Source of the DNA: Monarcha castaneiventris obscurior
Taxonomy: Eukaryota; Chordata; Aves; Passeriformes; Monarchidae
Assembly: GCA_026261815.1 (NCBI GenBank)
Contig: JAMPIT010000269.1
Span: 1,242,501 to 1,306,500 of the forward strand
Length of the DNA: 64,000 nucleotides
Reading direction: 5' to 3'
The notes under the pieces were generated by a model. That model had not been told where the DNA came from. It was given only the letters and a program-made list of their open reading frames with translations, and did not search any database. Positions 11,741 through 24,830 of this stretch are shown one piece after another (position 1 is the first letter of the stretch; every line of letters begins with the position of its first letter). The position numbers were made by a program, and so were the translations under genes.

Positions 11741-14700
11741 AAATCTCTCCGAGCAGGAAAATCCATCGGGGGAGGGGGGAGAAAGCACCGCCTTGGCAAA
11801 CACTGGAATTCTCCCGGTGTCGCTGGGCAGTGCCGGTGTTTGCTCAAGCTGCGTCTCCCCAGGAGGGATGAGCCTGGCTGGGGAGACCTGGGGACAATGG
11901 GCGAGGAAAAGGCTCCTAAACAGAGACTAATCCCGGGGGAATGGGATGGAGGGAGCGGGAAGGGGGAAGCAGGGACCAGGGCTGTGAGCTCTCTGCACCT
12001 TCCCTTCTGTGCCCGGGCTGGAATGGGTGAAACGGCTCAAAATCCTGCCTGGGGAGGTGGGTGCTGCCCACGGGGGCTCTGGAGAGACAGGGGAAGAAAG
12101 GAATGGGTTAGAGGGAAGCAAAAACCCCACGTAAGCAAGGTGGGAATCAGGGGCTGCCCTGGAATTCAGTAGGGAGGAGCAGGGTAAGGGCCTTCCTAGG
12201 GGAAAAGGGCAGCTCCAGCAGCACGTGGCAGAGGATGAAGTCATCACATAAACTCATTCTTTGCTGAGTTTGCCCAGAAGTTTCCAGCTCAGAGCTGGGT
12301 TTGGTGCCCAGCTGACACTGGTTTGCCTTGGGAAAGCTGCCTCTCCTGGCAAGAACTCCCTCTGGGAGCCCACATTTCCCACAGAAGATCCAGCCGAGGG
12401 TGGATTTTGGTTCCTCAGGTGAGGCCGAGGGGTTGAGCAGCGGTCCTGGCACTCCTGGCTCACCCTCCCACCAGAGCTGCATCCAAAACTAATAAATGAG
12501 CCTCTGTAAAGCCGGGGGTTCTGGGAAAATCCTTTCCTGTACAAATCCAGGACAAATCAGCAACAGATTACTCCGAGTTAGTGCTTGGAGGAGTGGTGAC
12601 GGTGGTGACTAAATAATGGCTAATGGCACTTCTGCTTTGAGTTTGCCCTCAGAAGGGAGGAGAGGCCATGGGGAGCGGGGCAAAGGTCTGGATCTCCATC
12701 CCACAGCCTGACAAGGAGGTCCTGCTGTCCCCAGCAGTCCCAGAGCCTGAAGGCAGGAGCCACTTGTGGAGATCAGTTTAGGGTGCCCGAGGAATGAACC
12801 TGGCTCAGGGAGGAATGTCCTACATCGCAATTTGAGACAAAATGTTCCTTTTTGGGTTGCTGGGTCCTTTGCTCTTGCAAACAGCTGCTCCTTCGTGCAC
12901 CTCTCGCTCTTCCCCAGAAGGAGACCGGTCTCCTGCTGCTCTCGGGGCTGGAGATCCCTGCTCACGCTCCCTGTGCCTGCCCAAGGAGGCTCCAAACATC
13001 CCGGGGCACGTGGAGCTGGGGCACTGCTTTCCCCACTTTCTCTGCAGCCGCAGCCATGGGCTTCCCACTCCCACGGATGAATTGGGGCACTGGGACTCTG
13101 CGGGACAAAGGACCAGTGAGCGTGGCCTGGCTTCTCCTGCTCCTGCAGAGATGCTTGGGCTCCTGGGGGACAATTAGCTCCCGGTTTGCAGATCCTGCTT
13201 TAACTATGGCACATGTTCATAATTTAAGTTCTTTACAGCGGTGCTTGGTTAAGGCCGGAGCCTGCTCCCCGCTGCCCGTCCCTTTTGTTTGGGTGATTTA
13301 CTGTTCCTCTGTGCCCCTCTGCCCACCGAAATTCATAACAGCTCTCACACAGCAATCGAGAGCTCGTAATTATAGCTGTGTCTGGTAGTGCCATTGGAGC
13401 TAAAGGGCCTGCTGGCACTTTCTTTTAACAGGAATCCAGCTCCCAGCTGGAATGAAATTTGCCCTGCTGATGGGGGTTTTTTATTGGTTTGTTTGAGACC
13501 CCTTATTAAAAAAATACTCCAGTTTTTGGCAGCAGTGGTTCGGTGCTCAGCACCTTCCCGTCTCCTGCGCTCAGACTCGGAGCTTTCAAAGGAGCCTTGG
13601 GAGTTGGGCTCGGCAGCGCCCGAGTGCTTCACCCCAGCCAGGAAGCCTTGCCTCGGGGCTGGGGCTGCCTGGGACAGTGACACCGTTTGTTTGGCTTTTA
13701 TAAGGGAGTTTATTTTTAATTATTCAAAGTCGCCCGAGCAAACGTGCAAGAAATCGGGTATAACCCAATAAAAGCCGCGCCGGTGAGGTGCTGGTGATCG
13801 CCAGCCCTCGGCATCCACTGAGGCTTTGTTTTGCCTTCAGCTCCGTTTGTGTTTCTGAAAAGGAGGTGGGAGTTCACCGTCCTGCAGTGAAATGTCATGT
13901 GGGGGTGACAGAGGTGTGGGGCACCGGTGTCCCCCAGCAGCAGGGGGGGTCACAAGGACACTCGCCCCTGGGAAGGGATTATCCTCTGCCCTCAGCAGCA
14001 GCTGCAAGGGGTCCCCCAAACACCAGGAGAGCTCTAACACGTGGTGGGTTTGGGGTTTTATTCCTCCCTTGCCTCTCTGAGTGTGCGGGGTGTCATGGAT
14101 GGTACCCGTGTGGGGCACAGGCATCCCACAGGGACCCTCCTGGCTTTGGAAAGAAGAGGGATGTCTCCAGGATGCTCCCGGGATGCTGGGGGTGCCCTGT
14201 GCTCCTCCCAGTCCCACATGTCCCTGCTCAGACACTCACTGGCAACCAGAGGGTCCCCGTGCCTGAGTTCCAGCCCCTCTGTGCTGCCTCCAGCTGGTCC
14301 TTGCAGGATCCTTGGCCCAGGCACTCCCTGGGCGAGCCCGGAGGGTTCAACTGCGCCGGAGCCATGGAGCCAAGGGGACGTGGAGAATCCAGTTACAGGG
14401 AATGACACGGAACCATGAGACAACGTCCAGAAATAGAGAGCAGGACTGAAATAGTGGGCCATGAATCTCAGAGGCAGAGAGCAGGCCCAGCCTCGCAGCA
14501 GGGGACACATTTGTGCCGTGCCAGCGCCGCTGCCGGCGCAAGGGGCTCAGAATGCACGGAGGGGCTGCGGCCCTGCTCACCATCCCCATCGGGCCTCGAG
14601 GTGTAAATTCCCATCAAGGAGCTGGCTGAGAGGACAGACACGTCCCCTGATCCCTGCACAGCACAGGCACAGGGAGGGATCACACCGGCGCAGTGGGATC

Positions 14701-14930
14701 ACTTCGCCAAGCCCAGAGGATATTCCTGGGAGCATCGGGAGGCAGCAGCTCCCGGGATTGCCCCTTCCCTGCTCCTGCACCACTGAGTCCTGCAGCCTTT
14801 CCTGGTGCCATGAGTGGCAGTGGGGGGCTCCTTGTGCAGGCACAGTTTCCTCCTCAGCCCAGTTTGTGGCGAGTTAGTCCCAGATCATGCCCCAGGCTGC
14901 CACAGACACGTCGCTTACAGGGACAGGGCC
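11741..14930. other. Gene-less block, mainly GC-rich
   Basis: No gene, RNA or transposon recognised. Two AT-richer patches, 13190-13420 (with GTAATTATAG near 13367) and 13680-13790, might be small regulatory elements. The rest is GC-rich sequence whose open frames are compositional. Confidence 0.45.
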
Positions 14931-16049
14931 TTTAATCCTCGCTACCAGAGGGGTTCCTTAGCCAAAATGCTTTGTGTTTAAGAACTTGATCCTGTATTGT
15001 TTTCTCAGCTTGTTTGTATACACTGAGGAAAAGCAGAGACCAATAGTTCCGTGAATTCCTCCTCGGATTGGGAATGCTGGGTCTTTGTTAGTCCTTGCAG
15101 TTGAAGGCAATTGCGATGTGTTAACCAGGGACTACAGCGAGTATTTATTTACCTCTAAAGGGTTTTATTGCTTCCACACACACATTCCTTGCTGGTTTGA
15201 ACATCCTGAAAGCCCAGCTCTGTGTGTGCCAATGCTCTGCAAACTTCAGGGCCGGTTCTTGCAGGGTTTTCCTCACAGGGTCAGCTCACAAAAAGAAGGT
15301 CATTCAAAAGACAAGTGATGTTTAGAAACTGATAACCACGGGCCCTGCTGAAAGGGATTTGATTTCCCCATCTAAAAGGAGATCTTTGATTAGTGACTGA
15401 TGGGGCAACTTCAAAAGCTCGAGGGGTCTGGCTGAGATAAGCATTCAAACCTGGGATGCTCCTTCCCAAAGCCTCTTTGATCTGGAATTAGAGCTAGAAA
15501 TCTTGCAGGCTTTATTGTGCGATTTCCAGCGGTTTTAATGATGCACCAGGCACAATAGGATCCACCTGGATTTCCGTCTCCAGCAGGAAAGGGTTTTAGC
15601 TGTGGCTTTCTGGGGCTGTGGAGGACTCCAGGTCCTCACAACACGATGAAGCCCATTCTGGGGTTGGAAGGGCAATAAATCCACTGAGCCCCCCCTGTTT
15701 TGGGGTGAGCGGCACCGAGCAGGGGCCTGACCCTCGTGGCTCCTGTACAAGGTTTGCTCCTAGCCCCAGCAGTGGCACAGAGGGACTTCCATGGGCTGGG
15801 TCAGTCTGACCCACGGCCTTTGCTGCTGGTCAGAGGCAGTGGGTGTTACTGGGGCCCCGCCAGTTTGCTGCAGCCAGCCTCAGTTGGGCCTGGAAAGGGA
15901 CCCCCGCTCCTGGCTCCCCATCCAAGCATTTCCTTGGGGTATGTTCCCACTCCCTCTGCAGCCACGGCTCCCAGGGGCAGGGGCTGAGAGCGGAGTGAGT
16001 TCCCACCCTGCAGAGGCAGAGGGGCACTGCCAGCCCCCTCCCGGCGCTT
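14931..16049. other. Intergenic, mixed composition
   Basis: 15000-15560 is moderately AT-rich and complex; 15561-16049 is GC-rich. I see no gene, CR1 or tandem repeat. Confidence 0.45.
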
Positions 16050-17440
16050 CAGCATAGAATGTGTCACACCTGGAAGTAATTAGAATGAATTTTTACTCAT
16101 TCATAGCTAATTGCACAATTACTCTCCTATGAAAGCTTCAGCTCTCAAAAGACACTTCAACACATGAAATGAGTTCCTCTGAATCGGGCTGGAAGAATCG
16201 CATGAAAGCTTAGGCTGGAAAGCGTTAGGCTGGATCCTAAACATCCTTTTCTTTTCAGATTGAGTCATTCCTTCCCAGCACAGTTCAAAACGCTGGCGGG
16301 GAGGGTTTCCACAGTAACCCCCACAGGGGAGGGCCGAGCTGTGTCCCCAGGACCCGCTGGCTGTGCCCGGTGTGTGACATCCCCATCTCCCCAGCTCCGT
16401 GTGAGGGACCGGCCGAGCTGCCAGGACCCGTTCCCTGCTGTGGATGGTGGCCCCAGTGGGAGCCCCGGCGGGCCCAGGAGCCGTGTCTGCCTGCAAACCT
16501 CCCCGACCCACTTCGCCGAGGCGCCTGACGCGGCGCCGAGATCTCCTGCGCGCTTGCAAATGATGTTTACTATTTAATAAGATGTGATGAGACTGTTCTG
16601 ATACTTCAAAGGCAGCTGACAGTTTTGTTAGAAATAATCAAGGAACTTTTGGACAATTACGGTGAAGGCTTTGACAGCGAGAAAACGCACAAACCTTGTA
16701 ACTGTAACCAGCACCAAAGTCAGAGACTCTTCCCTGGAAACAACTTGAATATTCATTTTATCCATTAGGCGTCACTTTTTTATTTATTTATTTTCATTCC
16801 ATGCTTTTTATGTCACTTTGCTTCCTTCATGCCCGGGAGAGCTCTTTTCTTGTTACAAGATGTGAATCTTCCCACCCTCTTGAACCTCCTCGTCTCTGAG
16901 CAGGCGAAGGCTTCCAGAGCTCTGCTGTCTCCCTGCCTGGCTCCAGCACATCCCTGATCCAGTGGGGAGTGGGGGACACACCGAGATCCCCATTTTGCAG
17001 ATTTTTAAGGGACCAAGAAGCTCCAAGATTTCTGCAAGGCACCCAGGCCATGGGCTGAGTCAGGTCAACAGAAAAAAATCCTGAGCCAATTCTGAGGGAT
17101 GGGGCTGGACTTGGGAAATAAAAAATATCAGAAATTCAGCCAGGGTCGATAAAACTTAAATATCCCTTGAAAGCATCCAACAGAGCAGGTGAATAGGAAT
17201 GAAAAGCAGCTGAGCTCTTCCTCTGGGTCATCCGAGATGCTGATTTCCCCTAATATTGATTGATGTTCGGCCTACAGACACATTGTCAAGCAGCCACACA
17301 GGGCTGTTCTCCAGCTGATGTGCAGGGAGAGCATTTCATTTAATCACAAACCTTCCATCACTCAAGCCAGCAAGAAGGAAATTTGATAACATGGATGTAA
17401 AACTAAAGCCTCTGATTTAATAAGACTTTTGGGTGGAATT
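16050..17440. promoter_or_regulatory. Candidate enhancer cluster
   Basis: Three AT-rich parts (16050-16270, 16550-16860, 17080-17440) are separated by GC-rich DNA. In the middle part a FOX-like TGTTTAC (16565-16570 region) precedes CAGCTG (16613-16618) overlapping a MEIS/TGIF-type TGACAG (16617-16622). The role is inferred from motif density. Confidence 0.35.
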
Positions 17441-17874
17441 AGCGGGGACACGCAGTGGCACCAACGTGCCCGGGTGAGAATTACGGGGATGACAAGGCTC
17501 CTGCAGCAGAACCAGCACCTCGTTATCCCATTAGCAGAGCTGGGAAGGCAGAATTGCTGATGGGAGACAACTTTTGGGCGGTGTTGGATCAGCCCTGCCT
17601 GTACCCTGAGGTGGATGGATGTGAGGAGGGGATCCCTGGGGTGTCCCTGCCTCTTCCGGGGGGTCAAGCCCCATCTCCGGGTGCACCCCAAGCTGGGGGA
17701 GCTCACTGGGGTGCTCTGTGGAGCCCTTGGTTTTGCCAGCCCAAGCCCATTTCCCCTTTCCATCCCCATCACACCCTGGCCACTGTTGAGCTGGACCCCT
17801 CCAGCCCCTCTGGCCATCCTTGACCCTCCTCTGCGGCTGCTCCAGCCCCACACTCCCCACCACAGCCCCAGTAG

Positions 17875-18620
17875 TCGCTGGGAGAAGTAATTGGCCAAAG
17901 ATTAGTGTGGTTAACCGAATGGCAGAGGCTTTGTGTACCAAACAGGGGCTTGTCTTTGTCAAAAAGTCTTTACAAAGTATCCGGCGCCGGGTGTCAGGGA
18001 GGACAAGTTTTTTAATCATGTTAAAATGATTTATTTAAACGTCAAGCCATGTCACCTCACTTCCTTTCATTTTTCAAACTGTTTGTGTTTTTTCTGGATG
18101 ATAAATTTATCTTCAGACAGCCTCAATATGACTAATTAACTTTGAAATATAAGAACCAGATGTGTGAGCTGGAGAGCTTTCTGAACTCATGCCAGGCGTT
18201 TTTTTCCCTCTCCTCTTTCCCTCTCCTCTCCCTTTCCCTGCACCGAAATTGCTTCGCAGACACAAAAACCCACTCAGAGGATGGACAGGCCCTCGCCCCA
18301 CTCCTGCCCCAGCCCAGGGGGTGTTTGTGGCCTGGGATGGTCCTGCCCTAACCAGAGAAGGGCAGGACATCCCTGCCGGGGTGACTCTGGATGTGGGAAT
18401 CCGGCTGCCACTGTTCCTCTGCCACATGAAAGGAAATCAAGGCTGGATGTGACACGAAGTGATTTCTTTGAAGGAAAATCCTGCCGTGTGAAGTGGGTTT
18501 TCCCCTTCTCCTCTTTACATGCAAGGATCGCTCGCTCAGAGCCACTCGAAGAGGGAAACATTTATGTACCAATTAATTAAGCAAAGCCTCCCAGCTTAAT
18601 TTCCCTCTCCGTAACGTGCA
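17875..18620. promoter_or_regulatory. Candidate enhancer with NFI- and RUNX-like sites
   Basis: The palindrome TTGGCCAA (17891-17898) resembles paired NFI half-sites. The RUNX consensus TGTGGTTA (17906-17913) overlaps GTTAAC. AT-rich sequence continues to 18200 and again near 18560-18610. GC-rich neighbours 17441-17874 and 18621-19424 show no gene. Confidence 0.35.
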
Positions 18621-19424
18621 TTCTCATCCCTGCTGCAGGAATCCTCCTGGGAACAGCCCCAAACCCCCAGGGCCAGCCCAGGGTCCCTGGGAGAGGATGG
18701 ATGAGGGGATGAGGACTCGGGAACAGCAAACAACGTCCCGGCCCCTCTGCTCCCCTGAGCAAATGCTCATCAATCACAGAGCGTGAGGAAGGCGATGGCA
18801 GGGGGCTGGCGTGGATCCCACCCCACACTGGGGCCCGTCCCACCTCGGGAGCCATGGACAAACAGCCTTAGGGGTGTTCGTGTCACACCTCAGCCGCTGG
18901 AACAAGGGGAAAGGTGCCAAGGCTGGACCGGGAATGAGCACCAGGATGAGCTCTGGGTCAGGGAGAGGAAGGCCCAGCTGCCCGAGCTCTGCCCAGCTCA
19001 GGAAGGGAAATGAGTTTTCCTGGTCATGGGAAAAGCCTTGCCTGCGCTGGGGCAGCACCTGGGGCAGTGCCAAAGGGCTCTTCAAGCACAGCAACAGTGA
19101 GAGATCCATGGGACACATCGGAGAGGAGCAGGGAAAACCCCGGGAATGTCTGAGCAGCTCTGCCCGGGCACGGGGAGCCTGCAGGAGGGGCTGTCTCTGT
19201 GGGCAACTCTCTCTGATCAACCCCAGCACCTCCAGAGGAGGGAGGGTGACAGGACGGGACATTTCCGCTCCTTTTTGTGGCTCTGGTGTTTGGAGAGGCC
19301 CATCAGGAACCACAGCTCTGCTCCCGTGGTCCCCCTGGGGCACAGCACCACGATCCTGCCCCACACCGGGTCCCCGTGCCAGGTCCCCACGTCACCGAGG
19401 AGCGACGCCGCCTGCCAAGCAAAC

Positions 19425-19640
19425 ATCAACAAACGTCTTTTCAGCCAAAACAGATTTTTCAAACAAAGTGTAAATATTCATGAAAAAATGTTGGTTTCGG
19501 TGGAGATTTTCCTGATCTTCTTGGAAGTGGTAATCAAAATAATGTTTTTAAATTGCGGGGTTTTTTTTAAAGAACTTCTTTTAAGTTTTCATTTCAACAA
19601 CTCTAAATTTATTCCGTGAAAAAACTTTGGTTAGGATTAT
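19425..19640. other. AT-rich intergenic patch
   Basis: A T-rich, low-GC stretch with long T runs near 19560. It may be regulatory, but no distinctive motif combination was found. Confidence 0.3.
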
Positions 19641-19803
19641 TGGGTCGGCGTGGTGAAGGAGATGGCTGCTCTTCCTCGGCCACTTCCAGCACGTGGCCTC
19701 TCAGGAGCTGCTCCTGCCTCATCCTCAGAGCCCATGGGATGAGGATGGGAAATTCTGTTGCCTGCAGCTTTCCAGGGCTGGTTGAGCAGAGTGTGTCCTG
19801 TCT

Positions 19804-19843
19804 GTGTGTCCATGTGTCCGTGTGTCCGTGTGTCCCTGTGTCC
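19804..19843 (+). repeat. (GTGTGTCC)n short tandem repeat
   Basis: About five imperfect 8-bp units of GTGTCCGT/GTGTCCAT type. Confidence 0.9.
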
Positions 19844-20259
19844 AGCACCAGAGCTCCCTGCTCCCTCTGTCCGAGCACAGCGCTGGGAGCGTGGGCTGAG
19901 CATTCCCGGGGCTCACTGGCCCAATCCCACCTGGATCTGCACACCCAGCTCCGTGGAGACCCCACACTCTGGGCAGCACCAGGGCCTGGGCTCACATCCC
20001 CACACGAGGAAGGATGGTGGGGAAAGCCCAGAAGGGCCCAGGCCGGAGCAGCAAACTGCCAATGCCACCAGGAAAAACGCCTGGATAAAGCACATTGCCT
20101 GGTGCGAGGCAGCCCAGGGACGTTTCCTCTGGGCTTGCTCCAGCCACACAAGACCCTGGAGGCTCTCCGAAGGCTCCCAGGGCTGGAGAGGGGCAGGGAG
20201 GGGGTGCTGGTGGCAGGTCCCCACTCCCCTGGACGGAGCTGCCACTCACCCAGCCGGGG

Positions 20260-20960
20260 ACCATGCGAGGATACCGCCTCGTCAGGGCGATAATGGAGCG
20301 TTTCAAACGCTGCAGCGTTAAAAACAAGCTGAACTTTCCCCTCCCCACGCCTCACCCCTGCCCTAAATATCCATAACAAGCTGCGGAAGGTGGCCGGGAG
20401 CACCGGAGCCGTCAGTGGATGTTGACAGCCTTGATGTCTTGGCGGGCAGGATCCAGCAGCATCTCCCACTGTATGGCGCTAGATATTTAATAAAGTAAAA
20501 CCCCCAGGATCAAGCAGGCTGCAATCCCTCCCAGCTCCTTTCTTCTGCCTTGCTCGAGCTCTTTCAAGCCTGCCTCCCGTCTCTCTCCAGAAATCCTTTC
20601 ATGCCTCCCTCACCAGACTGACATTTTGACAAGTTGCCACGAGTGACATCTGATTTGTACAAATTTCAAGACTAATAAATCTACCTGTCAAAGCGGAAAC
20701 TTTAAAAGGAGCTAAGCCCAGCGGGTATAGTTTAACAGAACTCAAGTTGATGAAACTGTAGGATGGAGAAATTATATCTGTCACAATCCACCCACATTAG
20801 TTCTGTAGAGATGTTGGCAACTGAAACAAACGTCTTTCACAGCCTTGAAAAAAAAGGGGGAAAAAAAATAAAAGGAGACTGTTAATACTGTGAGTAACAA
20901 GTAACAGTTCTATTTGTAAACTAGCAAATTTATTTATTTAATTTTTAATTTGCCTGTAGA
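20260..20960. promoter_or_regulatory. Candidate enhancer with AGCGTTT inverted repeat
   Basis: It contains AGCGTTTCAAACGCT (20297-20311), an inverted repeat with a single central base, followed by a third half-site AGCGTT (20314-20319). AT-rich unique sequence follows to 20960, with A runs at 20850-20870. No coding signal. Confidence 0.35.
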
Positions 20961-22529
20961 CACACGAGGAAGGGAGCGACCCTCCCTTGCCCCACACCCC
21001 TGGCCCCCCTGGCCCCTGGTCAGCCCCGGCCCGAGGTCTGGGGGCTTTGGGACCCCCTCACTCACTGTAGCTATGACCATGTGGGGATGTGCTGGTGCAG
21101 ATGCTCGGGAGGCTGCAGCACCCACTGGGGCTGTGGGACTCAGTGCTGTTCCGCTGGATCCAGCCACAAAACCCTCTCAGTGAAGGCCCCTCCTCACCCT
21201 GAGCCCGGTGGGATGTGCCACCCCCAGCCCTTCTTTTTTTTGCTGGCATTTTGGAGGTATTTTCCCTTTTTTGCTGGTACTTTGATGGTATTTTCTCTTT
21301 TTTGCTGGTATTTTCTCCTGTTCTCCCTGCTGTGGTTCCCCCCGTGCTGGGGGCCTGGCACACCCAAGGAATGAGCTGCCTCTGCCAGACTCGCCCTCAT
21401 CCACAACCCCGAAATTTCCCAAGGGCTCTGCTCGACTTTGTTCCCTGTTTGTGGCTGTTCTCCCCAGGAGCTGTGAGCACCCAGGGCTCCCCTGGGGGCT
21501 CCATCCCCGGGGGTCTGTGCAGAGGTAGCCGAGGGACTGCAGGGAAGGAAACACAAACCCTTCCCATTCCCTGCCTCGGAGCCCTGGCTGAAACTTTCTG
21601 ATGGGTGTTTGAGGAGGAGATTGGAACAGCACCTAGGCCCTCCAAGGGAAGGAGAGGTGGCCTTGTACCCGGCTGAATTCCCTTTTTTATTGCATCTCCT
21701 CTCTGAGACACGCAGACTTGAGCAGCCAGTTCATTCTGCCGGCTGGAAGGAGATTGATTTGGAAGTCACACATTGCATGAAACTCCTGTAGCCACGTCTG
21801 CAGCACCGAGAGCGTCTTCAGGTGGATGTGAAGACTGAGTGAAACCTCGGAGCTGAAGATTTGTGACAGCCGGTGTGGTTAGAACTTGCCCACCTCCCTT
21901 CATTACAGGGGAGGCTGCAGTGTGAGCTCCTTCCACTCGATTCCCAGCCGGGAGAGACTCCCTGCCTTCTCCCCAGCCTGCAGAGCTGCTGCCTCACCCA
22001 GCGAGGATGTGCTGGCTCTGCAGGAGAGCAGAGAGGAGGAGGGAAGTGCTGCTGGTCCCCACTGCCTGCCATGGGCTCAGTGCTGCTGCCCTGAGCTCTG
22101 CTCTGGCATCACCCAAAATATCGCTGCCCTTTGGCACAGCACCGTGCCAGGCAGGCCCAGGGCAGGTCCCCACCCTGCCAAAGCTCCGTGAAATCCCTCT
22201 CCAAGTGACAACCAAATGGCAAAACCAGGCCAGGCCATGGCTCCCAGGCTCCCCAGCACAGGGCACGTGGGCAGGTCCCCACTGTGAGACCCCGGGTTTG
22301 GTCCTGCTCCTGGAGAAATCAGCAGGAGCTCTCCCATTCTGCAGACCAGCATTTCCACAGGATGAAGGAATGACCACCCAGTCAGCAAATCCCACCCCTC
22401 ATCCCCCTGACCACTGGAGCATCTCACAGCGCCATGAAGCTCTGGGAGGTTTCTGAAACCTCAGCTCTGCTCAAGTGTTTTCCAGCCCGGTAAGAGCCAC
22501 GCTGGGATCATCCTGGGCCATTCCTCACT
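20961..22529. other. Gene-less GC-rich block
   Basis: No recognisable gene or RNA. It holds a T-rich minisatellite at 21233-21320; 21690-21870 is slightly AT-richer. Confidence 0.45.
21233..21320 (+). repeat. T-rich minisatellite, ~31-bp unit, ~3 copies
   Basis: Three tandem copies each begin with a T run followed by TTTTTTGCTGG and a TATTTTC tail (starts near 21233, 21267 and 21298). Translation on the - strand gives a Lys/Gln-rich pseudo-peptide that should not be read as a gene. Confidence 0.85.
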
Positions 22530-22960
22530 TCCAACAAGTCTTATTTAGCAATGTGCCTCCACGGAGAGCCAGTCAATATATTTATTTTCCTGTAGATGTG
22601 CAGCTGCAGCAGCGAGCTGTGCAGGAAGTTTATTAAGCTTGGTTAATTTTCTAATGGCCACAGCGCTGATGGATGTGAGCCGCGCCGGCTTCCTGCTCGA
22701 CTTAAAAGTCAAATAAAAATAATCACGCTGATGGGAAAATATATTTCTTGTAGCTGCAGCAGATAATATATGAGATGTGAGTACCTGCCAAGCGTCTCAT
22801 CTCTGGTAACACTCCCAGGGTCAGGGTTCGGCTTGTGCTGTTCCATCCCAGCCACCAGATACCGGGGATTTCAGTGTAAACAACCCGCCGAGGGGGTTTT
22901 TCAACACCTGCATTGTTTCTAACGTAATTCCTACTGCAAGGCTCGGTTGTGATGAGGATG
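22530..22960. promoter_or_regulatory. Candidate enhancer (AT-rich)
   Basis: AT-rich unique block with CAGCTG within 22600-22620 and GGTTAATTTTCTAATGG in the 22640-22660 segment. The sequence is complex, and no frame has protein-like content. Confidence 0.35.
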
Positions 22961-24129
22961 GGACACAGAGGGTGGGCACCCTGCAGACGGGCTCTGCCTG
23001 CTGCCTTTGGGGGTCTCACCTGCAGCTCTTCCAGCTGGAGAGGAGGCCCCAGGGTGAGGGGCTGGGTGAGAAATTACCTTCCTGCCATGAACCCAAGCAC
23101 TCCCTGTCTGTCCCAGCACTCAGAGGTGGCCATGCTGGAGCCCTTGGTCCTCTCTCCCCACGGCTCAGCCCCAGTTTGAGCTGTTTCTGGAGTGGTGGGA
23201 CCTGCACCCCTCTCCCTCAGGCCAGGTCCAGCCTTCATCACCTTCCATCTCCCCAGAGCCACCCACTTACATTGAAAGGCTTCCCAAAATCTCCTGCTCA
23301 GAAAGCCACAACAGGCGGGGATTATCCAAGAGGAATTTAAGTCACTTCTCTGCGATAAACTCTGGTTAGGGAGATTACGACTGTTTACCCAAGAAGTAAA
23401 TATTGCTCAGTGCTCAGCTGCTGCCAGACTCCGGGGAAAGGGCTCGTGGCAGGGCCAGGCTGCCGGGGCTCCTGCAGCACCCCAGGAATGGTGGCAGGCA
23501 CCTGCCATCCTTCTTAATTCCTGTTCATCCCTGCTCCTGTCTGCTGGGTCTTTGCTGGGCTGCTGCACCCTTCTCCTTAGGACAGAGCTGGCACATTAAC
23601 TCCACTTTGGGAGAAAAATATTGGAAACTTGTGCCCTGCCCCATGCCTGGAAGTGTCTAAGGCCAAGGATGAGGCCTGGAGCAGCCTGGGCTGAGGGTTG
23701 AAATGAGATGGACTTTAAGATCCCAAACCATTCTGGGGTTCTCTGATATGCTCAGAGGCTTCTGAGCAAAGCCCTGTACAACTGAAAATCAGCCCAAGTT
23801 ACCGGGTCCAGCACTACCAACATCCCCCTGGTGCTGCTCTGAAGCCACCAGAGCTCCTCAGCTGCGATGATGGGGACACACCAAGGCCTGCCTTTGGTGA
23901 AGAACATTTGCAGCCCCCCAGGTCCTTCCTAGAGAAGGGATGCTGGGCTTTGTCTCCACAGGGAGTGCAGTGGGTGCTGCAGGGGTGGCTGGGGGCGAGC
24001 GGGCCCTCGCAGGCAGCAGCTCTGCAGGGGTGGCAGCAGAAGACAGATAGACCCCGTTGTCTTTCTAATTCCCCTTCCCTTTGTGCCATGGGGGCTCCCC
24101 TCCCTGCCTGGTGCTCTTATCTCCCCTCC
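22961..24129. other. Gene-less GC-rich block
   Basis: No gene or RNA recognised. It contains a degenerate CR1 fragment at 23625-23750. Confidence 0.45.
23625..23750 (+). mobile_element. Degenerate CR1 LINE 3' end
   Basis: Diverged matches, in order, to the CR1 tail: 'tgcctggaagtgtctaaggc', 'gagcagcctgggctg', then 'gatggactttaagatccc' and 'aaaccattctggggttctct'. An internal part of the tail is missing. It is much older than the copy at 27.4 kb. Confidence 0.75.
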
Positions 24130-24830
24130 AGGTTTCAAAGCCCCGCTAATCAGATCCATCACACGGCTCACATTAGCCAGGCCAGCTCCGGGCTGTCACC
24201 GCCCCGCGTGCGCAGATGTTCCCGCGCGGGGCCGGGTGATTTAGAGGGGACCATTCACATTCACAGTCATCGCTTCAAATAAACAGGCTGAGAGTTTAAT
24301 GATTTCAAGGTAAAGCTCTTTTATTAAGACAACACAGAGAACTTTTTTCAACCACAGCTGACATCACTATAATAAATCACCATCATGTCTTGTGGGATTG
24401 AAAAAGCCAAAATACTGTCAGAACTGATTTTTCTGGCTACTCGTGCCTCCAGAACAAACCATGTGTTTTTAATCAACAAATCTTTGTTTTGCATTTCTAA
24501 GACCCTAGCACTCTTTAAATAGTTAGCATTTACCAGAGGGATATTTTAAATTCAACACACTGCTTCCTTACTGGAGAGATTAGGAAACAGGACACCACAT
24601 TAGAGCCTTACCGCGCTTGTCCGGGCCTCTTGGAAATTTGTTTTTGTTACATCCATGCAGCATGGAGAAGGGCTTTCCCATGCTTGTCTCTAGCTTCATT
24701 AGACCTTTTCTCTGCCCAAAATCAGGACATTTACTGCTTGTATGAACCAAAGCATCTACTGAGACTTCGTGAAAACCCTCTCAGTGCGAAGCTGCGAGAA
24801 AAAGTAATGGCAATTCCACCAGATCCAGGG
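24130..24830. promoter_or_regulatory. Candidate enhancer (AT-rich)
   Basis: A long AT-rich unique block. The segment around 24350-24390 packs ACCACAG (RUNX-like, reverse), CAGCTG and TGACATCA close together. AT-rich sequence with TTTTAATCAACAAATC follows near 24470. Regulatory role is inference. Confidence 0.4.

Noticed and set aside
19609..20469. A 286-codon - strand open frame
   Set aside because: Low-complexity Pro/Gly/Ser/Arg composition, crosses a tandem repeat, and no domain is recognised.
21177..21632. Lys/Gln-rich - strand open frame
   Set aside because: Translation of the T-rich minisatellite at 21233-21320 and its flanks.
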